Source of the DNA: Candidatus Aenigmatarchaeota archaeon
GTDB lineage: Archaea; Aenigmatarchaeota; Aenigmatarchaeia; QMZP01
Assembly (NCBI GenBank): GCA_030666115.1
Contig: DAOUYM010000006.1
Location: 1-18,909, forward strand
Direction: 5' to 3'
DNA length: 18,909 nucleotides
The position numbers and the translations under genes are program-made. Under the pieces are notes generated by a model that saw only the letters and a list, made by a program, of their open reading frames with translations, made no database searches and was not told the DNA's origin. Shown in pieces: positions 1 to 5,836 of the stretch (its first letter is position 1; each line of letters opens with the position of its first letter).

Positions 1-643
1 CGTTCAAATATAACTGATTTGTTGTATAGGTTTTCTTTGCTCTGGTATGATACGATCCCATGTCACAGCATATAGAAGGTTTAAAACCAACATCTTCGAG
101 GATTCTCTTTGTGTCTAAAACCAGATTCTTGCTAGCTGTTCCTAGTTTTATAACAGGATAGCATAAATTATCCTTCCCTGCTCTTTTGAAGACTAGTGTC
201 ATGTCGGTATCAGTAAGTCCCCTAAGAAATGCCCTCTTAATATCGCTATTGTTATTCATTATTATATTTGGAATACCTGTTTCTCGTTTTGACCCTACTG
301 GTAAACCGATTATTTTCGTATAGAATCCAAAGAGTCCTTTTGAATATGTTCTCAATAAACAGGTATTTATTTCAAGTCGTCTAGTGAATCTGAAATTGAT
401 ACCAAAAAGTTTCTTTTTCAATCCTCTTGTGTGGTTTTTAACAAATATATCATCTGTTATAATATGACCCACTACTGATATTTCGTATTCGTTTTTATTT
501 TTACGGTAACATAAACAGCCATCACCAACCATTATTCCTATATCCTCAGCTAATTCTGGGGTTAACCTTTCCGGTAATCTTAATCCCTTCTCTATGTCAT
601 TTCTGCTAAAATCTACACTAGAGACATCCAATTCCATTCCCAT
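1..643 (-). CDS. Free-standing LAGLIDADG homing endonuclease, partial (3' end beyond window)
   Basis: Reading the reverse strand from ATG at 643 gives 214 codons with no stop, running off the left edge, so the C-terminus is missing. Two LAGLIDADG helices are visible. The first, near residues 30-40, reads LAEDIGIMVGDG; the second, near residues 150-160, reads FLRGLTDTDM. The acidic residue at the catalytic position of each motif (the last D) is kept, although the Gly after the second is Met, which is unusual. This family cuts long DNA sites to promote homing. No splicing blocks or host-gene flanks are seen, so it looks free-standing rather than part of an intein. An ATG at 637 is an alternative start. 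A TATA box 27 bases upstream of 643 fits a leaderless message starting at 643. It is clearly more AT-rich than the polymerase genes, a sign of transfer. The family call is firm; activity is inferred. Confidence 0.85.
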   Translation of the reverse strand, partial: MGMELDVSSVDFSRNDIEKGLRLPERLTPELAEDIGIMVGDGCLCYRKNKNEYEISVVGHIITDDIFVKNHTRGLKKKLFGINFRFTRRLEINTCLLRTYSKGLFGFYTKIIGLPVGSKRETGIPNIIMNNNSDIKRAFLRGLTDTDMTLVFKRAGKDNLCYPVIKLGTASKNLVLDTKRILEDVGFKPSICCDMGSYHTRAKKTYTTNQLYLN

Positions 644-664
644 TTATTTATTTTGTGTTGATTC

Positions 665-676
665 TGTTATAAACCT
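665..676 (-). promoter_or_regulatory. TATA box for the LAGLIDADG gene
   Basis: On the reverse strand GGTTTATAAC lies with its centre about 27 bases upstream of the ATG at 643. That is the archaeal TATA-to-start distance, so the transcript probably begins at or next to the start codon. Confidence 0.5.
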
Positions 677-747
677 GACGTGTGTGGAGTTCCGGTATTC
701 CGGTAGACTATATCTTCATGATACTCTTCCGGAATTCAGCGTAGAAA

Positions 748-758
748 CACTTATAAAT
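748..758 (+). promoter_or_regulatory. TATA box for the TrmB-family gene
   Basis: CACTTATAAATG, preceded by an A-rich stretch, resembles a BRE/TATA element. It predicts transcription starting near 780 and a leader of about 65 bases before the ATG at 845. A second weaker candidate, GGATTTATAC near 797-806, would give a start near 828. An SD-like GGTGAT at 836-841 sits three bases before the ATG. Confidence 0.45.
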
Positions 759-844
759 GGAAGTGTCAAATATGTAAATCCCTTTGGTTTATCTAAGGAT
801 TTATACCAGAGGGAATATGATGATGAAATGGACGTGGTGATGAA

Positions 845-1648
845 ATGAACGCTCTTGAAGGAATGCTGCATGAGATCGGTCTCACAGAGTACGAGGCCAG
901 GACACTGATATGTCTGATGACACACGGAGCATCAACAGCAGATGATATATCCAAGACAGCCAGGATACCGCTGCCCAGGGTTTATGATACCATAGAGAAA
1001 CTTCTTAGTATGGGTTTCGTGCTTTCCACCAAGACCAGGCCAAAGAGATACAAGACACTCAAGCCAAAAGCCGCTTTTGATCACTACCTCAAGCACAAGA
1101 TGAGCGAGTGTGAGAGAAAGATGGATGCAATGAAGGGTGTCTGCAACAAGCTGGTTGATGATTTCTCAAAGCTCATACCAGAGAGCAAGCCATCAAAGGG
1201 CGAGGACTGGGGAATGTGGTCAACCAGGTACAGCCATAACGTCATGTCAATGAGAAGGAATTTCCAGAACAAGGCAGAAAAAACAATACACATATTTTCA
1301 GGAGACGCCTCCTTTGTGAGGGATGACTTCAACGTGCTGAAGAAGGCAGTGCAGAGGGGGGTCAGTGTAAGGCTGCTGGTTGGTGAACCAGAGGATTCCA
1401 AAGAGGTCAGGGAGAACATAAATGTCCTGCAGAAGCTGGGAATAGACATGAAGATCGGCTACGATGGCACGATGAGGGGAAACATAATAGATGACAAGAA
1501 GCTGCTGGTATTCCTTAAATCAGGTAACAGGAAAAGAGGCCTTCCGATAAGGGACAGCAGGTCGCATTACGAGATGATGATCACTGATAATTCGCTGTTG
1601 CTCAGAACCATGAACGAGTATTTCAACTTCCACTGGAATAAGCTGTAA
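845..1648 (+). CDS. TrmB-family transcriptional regulator
   Basis: This 267-residue protein begins with a winged helix-turn-helix (about residues 1-75) with the typical TrmB signature LTEYEARTLICLM followed by IPLPRVYDTIEKLLSMGFV. A short, charged, coiled-coil-like helix follows (about 85-115). From about residue 145 the C-terminal half resembles the PLD-like/TrmB effector domain. TrmB proteins repress or activate transcription, often in response to sugars in Thermococcales. No ligand can be assigned here. It is the first gene upstream of rpoH on the same strand, separated by 280 bases that hold a complex regulatory region, so a role in controlling the polymerase operon is possible but unproven. 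The ATG at 845 is chosen because GGTGAT at 836-841 precedes it. Family call confident; target and effector unknown. Confidence 0.88.
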   Translation: MNALEGMLHEIGLTEYEARTLICLMTHGASTADDISKTARIPLPRVYDTIEKLLSMGFVLSTKTRPKRYKTLKPKAAFDHYLKHKMSECERKMDAMKGVCNKLVDDFSKLIPESKPSKGEDWGMWSTRYSHNVMSMRRNFQNKAEKTIHIFSGDASFVRDDFNVLKKAVQRGVSVRLLVGEPEDSKEVRENINVLQKLGIDMKIGYDGTMRGNIIDDKKLLVFLKSGNRKRGLPIRDSRSHYEMMITDNSLLLRTMNEYFNFHWNKL

Positions 1649-1788
1649 TCTCTTCATTTCAATACCACAAACCAGCAACAGCGCGATAATAACACAAAAT
1701 CACTGAAAATTAACCCGCCCGGATGGGTGAAAAACTTTATAAATACAAAAGCCAAAGAATCGTCTATTGAGAAATAAAATGTAGCACA

Positions 1789-1859
1789 ATCACTACAAAT
1801 CATCCCAAATCATCCCAGACGATCACACAATCATCACGCAATCATCACATAATCATGAT
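1789..1859. repeat. Helically phased ATCA-type repeat array
   Basis: Seven ATCA(T/C) motifs start at 1789, 1799, 1809, 1822, 1830, 1841 and 1852. The spacings are 10, 10, 13, 8, 11 and 11, averaging 10.5 bases. CAAATCATCC is repeated in perfect tandem at 1796-1805 and 1806-1815, and CAATCATCAC recurs at 1828-1837 and 1839-1848. The array ends about 20-30 bases upstream of the proximal rpoH TATA box. Confidence 0.6.
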
Positions 1860-1863
1860 GTTG

Positions 1864-1895
1864 CGGGCCAATATAAGATAACTATATAAGGCCCG
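1864..1895. promoter_or_regulatory. Inverted repeat enclosing the proximal rpoH TATA box
   Basis: CGGGCC (1864-1869) and GGCCCG (1890-1895) are perfect 6-base inverted arms around an AT-rich core that holds ATATAAG and CTATATAAG. The placement over the TATA box is that of an operator for a dimeric repressor that would block TBP/TFB. This is sequence-based inference; no regulator is assigned. Confidence 0.45.
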
Positions 1896-1928
1896 TTGAC
1901 CAAATATAGTAGGTAAGCATCCGGTTGT

Positions 1929-2204
1929 ATGGTACCTACAACATATACATTAAAAGAGGGCAGCGGAGTGGATAAGTCGATCGATATCCTGGAACACGAA
2001 ACAGTTCCAAAACACGAAGTAATGACCAAAAAGGAAAAAGAAGTTCTACTTAACAGTCTAGGCATCACAGAGAAAGATCTTCCAAAAATTGCATCTGATG
2101 ATCCTGCTATAATGGAAATGAACACGAAATCAGGCGATGTTATAAAGATCACAAGGAAATCAGAGACAGCAGGCCATGTCTTCTATTACAGAAGAGTCGT
2201 GTAG
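1929..2204 (+). CDS. rpoH: DNA-directed RNA polymerase subunit H
   Basis: This 91-residue protein is archaeal RpoH, the counterpart of the C-terminal domain of eukaryotic Rpb5. It is part of the polymerase jaw, gripping downstream DNA. The diagnostic stretch VPKHEVMTKKEKEVLL is followed by LGITEKDLPKIASDDPAI and the C-terminal ending GHVFYYRRVV. The length is slightly above the usual 75-85 residues because about 15 extra residues precede the conserved part; no internal Met offers a better start. No strong ribosome-binding site is present; the leader is short. It is the first gene of the polymerase operon, in the standard archaeal order H-B''-B'-A'-A''. The 82-base gap to rpoB'' contains a small possible hairpin (2238-2259). 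Identification is firm. Confidence 0.95.
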   Translation: MVPTTYTLKEGSGVDKSIDILEHETVPKHEVMTKKEKEVLLNSLGITEKDLPKIASDDPAIMEMNTKSGDVIKITRKSETAGHVFYYRRVV

Positions 2205-2237
2205 AATAGCACCTTCTTGATGTATGTGTACCCATTG

Positions 2238-2259
2238 GTCGAACGCTTCCAGGCGTGAC
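2238..2259 (+). other. Possible hairpin between rpoH and rpoB''
   Basis: GTC and ACGC (2238-2240, 2243-2246) can pair with GCGT and GAC (2253-2256, 2257-2259) around a 6-base loop, with a two-base bulge. There is no T-run behind it, so it is more likely a processing or attenuating structure than a terminator. The evidence is weak. Confidence 0.25.
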
Positions 2260-2286
2260 TGGATAAGAGAGTGAGGTGTATAAGAT

Positions 2287-3741
2287 ATGTTCATGTCCAT
2301 GTACAGGAGCATGGAGAAGGAGAGGGGATGGGTAGATTTCCAGATAGATTCTTTTAATCACTTCATTGAGGAAGGCATCCAGAACATAATAAACGAGATA
2401 GCTACTGTCAAGATGAACCCCGAGCTCGGTGACATGAAGATGAAGTTCGGGAAAGTTAACATAGGCAGGCCTGTTGTAAAGGAAGCAGACGGATCAACCA
2501 GGCAGATATACCCGAACGAGGCAAGGGTCAGGAACCTCACGTATTCTGCACCGGTTTTTGTTGACATAACACCAATAGTGAATGGCATACAGGAGAAGCC
2601 GGAAAGGGTGCATATAGGCGACCTCCCGATAATGGTCAAATCAAAGCTCTGCTCAACCCATGGCCACTCAGAAAAGGAACTGATACAGAACGGAGAGGAT
2701 TCAAAGGATCCGGGCGGTTACTTCATAGTTAACGGAACAGAGAGGGTGCTGGTCCTCATAGAGGAGATAACACCCAACAAGCCGATATTTGAGATAGATG
2801 ATGAGACAGTCTCTGTCAGGATAAACTCAGAGAGATCAGGCTTTAAGCAGAGGCATATAGTGGAGAGGAAGCCTGATGGCGATATAACCATCTCCTTTGC
2901 CAATATAAGGAAACTCTCTATCATTGTTCTCCTCAAGGCTCTCGGTCTGGAGACCGACAAGCAAATCTGCGATTCTATTTCTGATGATCCAAGGATACTG
3001 AATGAACTTTATATCAACCTTTACCAGTGTGATGTTGCTGACACAAAGGAGGCTATAGACAACGTGGGAAGGAAGCTGAGGGTTTCCGAAGACTACAGGC
3101 TGGAGAGGGTCAACCAGATACTGGACAGGTACCTCCTTCCGCACATAGGCCAGGAAACCAAGGACAGGCTGGAGAAGGCACGGGTGATCGCAAGGATCAT
3201 AAAGAAGACTGTTATGCTTGCAATGGGTATGATACCACAGGACGACATTGATCATTACTCCAACAAGAGGCTGCTCATGTCAGGCGAGCTGATGGGCCAG
3301 CTGTTCAGGTCCATAATGCTTGGAAGATGGGGACTTCTGGCCAAGATGAACTACAATTACCAGAAGCTGGTCAAGAGAGGGAAGAAGCCGTCCATGCAGG
3401 GAATCATAGAGGCCAATGCCGTGACCAAGCAGGTTCTGTCCTCACTCGCGACCGGTAACTGGATAGGCGGCAGGACAGGAGTTTCACAGAGGCTCGACAG
3501 GAGCTCCTACGTAAAGACCATCTCCCATTTAAGATCCATAATATCACCGCTTACTTCGACACAGGAACACTTCAAGGCCAGGCAGATCCACCCAACCGAG
3601 TGGGGAAGACTGGATCCTGCTGAGACACCTGAAGGTTCAAGCATAGGACTGAGGAAGCATCTGGCAATAACATCTGAGATAACACCGGGTCTTTCTGAAA
3701 AGGAGAACGAGAGGATAAGCAAGATAATAGAGTCAGGATGA
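2287..3741 (+). CDS. rpoB2: DNA-directed RNA polymerase subunit B''
   Basis: This 484-residue protein is the N-terminal half of the archaeal beta-like subunit (protrusion, lobe and fork), split from RpoB' at the usual euryarchaeal position. Landmarks are DPGGYFIVNGTERVL (about residues 140-155), the fork region GNWIGGRTGVSQRLDRSSY near 400, and GRLDPAETPEG near 440-450, followed by SSIGLRKHLAI. In most homologues I know the last motif reads GRLCP or GRICP, so Asp here is a mild departure. The protein ends LSEKENERISKII, normal for B''. The ATG at 2287 is chosen because GAGGTG at 2273-2278 lies eight bases upstream; ATGs at 2293 and 2299 are less well placed. The downstream junction with rpoB' holds a 14-base tandem repeat. 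It assembles with RpoB' to form the catalytic centre with RpoA'/A''. Confidence 0.96.
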   Translation: MFMSMYRSMEKERGWVDFQIDSFNHFIEEGIQNIINEIATVKMNPELGDMKMKFGKVNIGRPVVKEADGSTRQIYPNEARVRNLTYSAPVFVDITPIVNGIQEKPERVHIGDLPIMVKSKLCSTHGHSEKELIQNGEDSKDPGGYFIVNGTERVLVLIEEITPNKPIFEIDDETVSVRINSERSGFKQRHIVERKPDGDITISFANIRKLSIIVLLKALGLETDKQICDSISDDPRILNELYINLYQCDVADTKEAIDNVGRKLRVSEDYRLERVNQILDRYLLPHIGQETKDRLEKARVIARIIKKTVMLAMGMIPQDDIDHYSNKRLLMSGELMGQLFRSIMLGRWGLLAKMNYNYQKLVKRGKKPSMQGIIEANAVTKQVLSSLATGNWIGGRTGVSQRLDRSSYVKTISHLRSIISPLTSTQEHFKARQIHPTEWGRLDPAETPEGSSIGLRKHLAITSEITPGLSEKENERISKIIESG

Positions 3742-3770
3742 TAAAATCAGGATGATAAAATCAGGATGAT
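3733..3770 (+). repeat. 14-base tandem repeat across the rpoB''/rpoB' junction
   Basis: TCAGGATGATAAAA occurs at 3733-3746 and 3747-3760, with a third partial copy TCAGGATGAT at 3761-3770. The first copy contains the rpoB'' stop (3739-3741). The last places GGATGAT just upstream of the rpoB' ATG at 3777, where it may act as its ribosome-binding site. Confidence 0.85.
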
Positions 3771-3776
3771 GATAGA

Positions 3777-5834
3777 ATGACAAAAAAGACAACAGCCCCA
3801 AAGGGAAAGCCTACCAGCAAGGTAGCGAAGAAGCCAGCGAAGAGGCCAGCCAAGAAACCAACCAAGCCAGTAGCCAGGCCGCCAGCCAGGCCAGTCACCA
3901 GGAAACACAAACCAGCCAAACACCCAGCCAAACACCCAGCCAAGGCGCCGGTCAGGCACAGGGAACCGAAGCACATGGCAGTGTCCCAGGCCACAGGCAA
4001 GGTCATGGTTGAGGAGAGCGTCAAGAGGGATCCGTTTGCCAAGAGCAAGTTCGATGTCTATTTCAATGGCAGGATAATATCAGAGATCAAGCACCCGGAA
4101 AGCTTCGTGGATAACCTCAGAAAGAAGAGGAGGATGGGACTGATTTCTCACCAGCTCAACGTTGCCTACCACCCGGAGTTCGGTGAGATAAGGATAAACA
4201 CCAGCCACGGAAGGACAAGGAGACCGCTCATAATAGTCGAGAACGGAAAGCCCAAGCTCAGTGAGAAGCTGCTCAGGAAGCTGGACAAGGGAGAGATAAG
4301 CTGGTCATACCTGATACAGCACGGAATAATCGAGTACCTGGATGCTGAGGAAGAGGAGAACACGCTCATTGCACTCAGGGAAGAGAACGTTACCAAGAAC
4401 CACACCCATCTTGAGATAGATCCAATGATAATCCTGGGGACGTCAGCAGCCCTGATACCCTATCCGGAGTACAACAGAGGTGACAGGATAAACTACGGTG
4501 CAAAGATGGTGGGTCAGGCCATCGGACTCATGTCAAGCAACTTCCCGGTGAGGGCAGACACCAAGTTCAATATTCTATCTTATCCACAGGCTCCCCTGGT
4601 CAGGACAAACATAAGCGACATACTGGACGAGTACCCGGAAGGGCAGAATGTCGTTGTTGCGATAATGTGCCATGACGGATACAACCTTAACGATGCTATA
4701 GTGATGAACAAGTCCTCAATCCAGAGAGGATTGTTCAGGTCATTGTACTTCAGAACCTACGAGACCATAAAGAAGAAGTACTGGGGAGGACAGGAAGACG
4801 AGATAACAGTACCGGAACCCGGCATAAAGGGGTACCTGGGCGAGGACGCTTACGCTGACCTGGCAGCAGATGGGATAATAAACCCGGAGATACACGTGAA
4901 ATCCGATTCAGTGATGGTCGGTAAGGTCTCTCCGTTAAGATTCCTTTCATCAGAAGACTTCGCTTCTGACATAGAGAACAGGAGGGAGACCTCTGTTACG
5001 GTCAGGTATGGTGAAGAAGGGATGGTTGATGATGTTCTGATTTCAGAGACAACCGACGCTGACCAGCTGATAAAGGTCAGGATAAGGGACCAGAGGATAC
5101 TTGATGTCGGGGACAAGCTGGCATCCAGGCACGGGCAGAAGGGAGTGATATCCCTGCTGGTTCCGCAGGAAGACATGCCGTTCTCTTCAGAAGGGATTAT
5201 CCCTGACCTGATATTCAACCCGCATGCAATCCCATCCAGGATGACGATAGGACAGCTGCTTGAGCTGCTCTCGGGCAAGATGGGTGCACTTGCAGGAAAG
5301 GACATGGATGCATCTGCATTCAGCCACGTCAGGGAGGACGATATAAGGAAGACTATGAAAAGCCTTGGTTTCAGGGACGACGGGAAGCAGGCTCTCTATG
5401 ACGGGAAGAAGGGAACCAAGTACGACGTGATGATATTCACAGGCCTGACCTACTACATGAAGCTTGACCACATGGTTACTGACAAGATACATGCAAGGTC
5501 AAGGGGCCCTGTAACGCTTCTCACCAAGCAGCCAACAGAGGGAAGGGCAAAGAGAGGCGGACTTAGGCTGGGAGAGATGGAGCAGCAGTGCCTGGTAGGA
5601 CACGGTGCTGTGCTTGCTCTTAAGGAGAGGTTCGATTCAGACAAGACCATGATTCCGATATGCAACAAGTGCGGCCTGGTTGCGATACACGATAAGGTAA
5701 AGAACAGGAGCTACTGTGGTATGTGCAAGGACTCCGAGGTGGCATGGGTTGAGACTTCCTATGCATTCAAACTGACACTTGACGAGCTGAAATCCATGGG
5801 GATATACCCAAAGCTCGGCACACAGGAGGTATGA
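3777..5834 (+). CDS. rpoB1: DNA-directed RNA polymerase subunit B' with a basic N-terminal extension
   Basis: This 685-residue protein is the C-terminal half of the beta-like subunit (wall, hybrid-binding and clamp). The conserved core starts near residue 91 (KFDVYFNGRI). Before it is an extension of about 90 residues; its first 65 are almost wholly Lys/Ala/Pro/Arg with KPAKRPAKKP-type repeats, like a histone H1 tail. Core landmarks are GYNLNDAIVMNKSS (residues 301-314), DQRILDVGDKLASRHGQKG, PDLIFNPHAIPSRMTIGQ, and a zinc site with Cys629, Cys632, Cys647 and Cys650. In GYNLND the position usually Glu is Asn305, next to Asp306. Met67 at 3975 is an alternative start that would drop most of the tail, but the tail frame is open, compositionally consistent and begins just after a GGATGAT element, so 3777 is kept. 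Its end overlaps the start region of rpoA' (TATGA), indicating translational coupling. Confidence 0.95.
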   Translation: MTKKTTAPKGKPTSKVAKKPAKRPAKKPTKPVARPPARPVTRKHKPAKHPAKHPAKAPVRHREPKHMAVSQATGKVMVEESVKRDPFAKSKFDVYFNGRIISEIKHPESFVDNLRKKRRMGLISHQLNVAYHPEFGEIRINTSHGRTRRPLIIVENGKPKLSEKLLRKLDKGEISWSYLIQHGIIEYLDAEEEENTLIALREENVTKNHTHLEIDPMIILGTSAALIPYPEYNRGDRINYGAKMVGQAIGLMSSNFPVRADTKFNILSYPQAPLVRTNISDILDEYPEGQNVVVAIMCHDGYNLNDAIVMNKSSIQRGLFRSLYFRTYETIKKKYWGGQEDEITVPEPGIKGYLGEDAYADLAADGIINPEIHVKSDSVMVGKVSPLRFLSSEDFASDIENRRETSVTVRYGEEGMVDDVLISETTDADQLIKVRIRDQRILDVGDKLASRHGQKGVISLLVPQEDMPFSSEGIIPDLIFNPHAIPSRMTIGQLLELLSGKMGALAGKDMDASAFSHVREDDIRKTMKSLGFRDDGKQALYDGKKGTKYDVMIFTGLTYYMKLDHMVTDKIHARSRGPVTLLTKQPTEGRAKRGGLRLGEMEQQCLVGHGAVLALKERFDSDKTMIPICNKCGLVAIHDKVKNRSYCGMCKDSEVAWVETSYAFKLTLDELKSMGIYPKLGTQEV

Positions 5835-5836
5835 TT

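Larger units (their letters stand above)
1649..1928 (+). promoter_or_regulatory. rpoH: Gene-free regulatory region upstream of rpoH with two TATA boxes
   Basis: This 280-base gap has no credible reading frame. A first TATA box, ACTTTATAAATAC, lies at 1734-1746. A second, CTATATAAG at 1882-1890, lies about 40 bases before the rpoH ATG at 1929 and predicts a start near 1910 with a short leader. Between them is a C/A-rich, G-poor stretch with ATCA-type motifs starting at 1789, 1799, 1809, 1822, 1830, 1841 and 1852. The second TATA box is enclosed by the arms CGGGCC (1864-1869) and GGCCCG (1890-1895). ATCGTCT (1759-1765) and AGACGAT (1817-1823) form another possible arm pair. The upstream TATA may give a longer rpoH leader or a short RNA. 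Confidence 0.55.

Noticed and set aside
690..732. Three TTCCGG motifs between the endonuclease and TrmB genes as operators
   Set aside because: The spacings (8 and 29 bases) are irregular and the motif is short, so chance cannot be excluded.
594..848. 84-codon plus-strand frame before the TrmB gene
   Set aside because: It begins antisense to the endonuclease start, crosses both promoter elements and has no recognisable features. It ends in the leader of the TrmB gene.
1727..1760. A structured small RNA gene downstream of the TATA box at 1736
   Set aside because: The following 110 bases are almost G-free and hold no strong hairpin or terminator; a long rpoH leader is the simpler reading.
3747..4048. 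Minus-strand frames rich in Gly, Trp and Leu opposite the rpoB' tail
   Set aside because: They are antisense reflections of the Lys/Ala/Pro codon repeats, with no start signals of their own.
5831..5836. ATG at 5831 as start of RpoA'
   Set aside because: It directly abuts GGAGGT with no spacer; the ATG at 5837 has a normal six-base gap.
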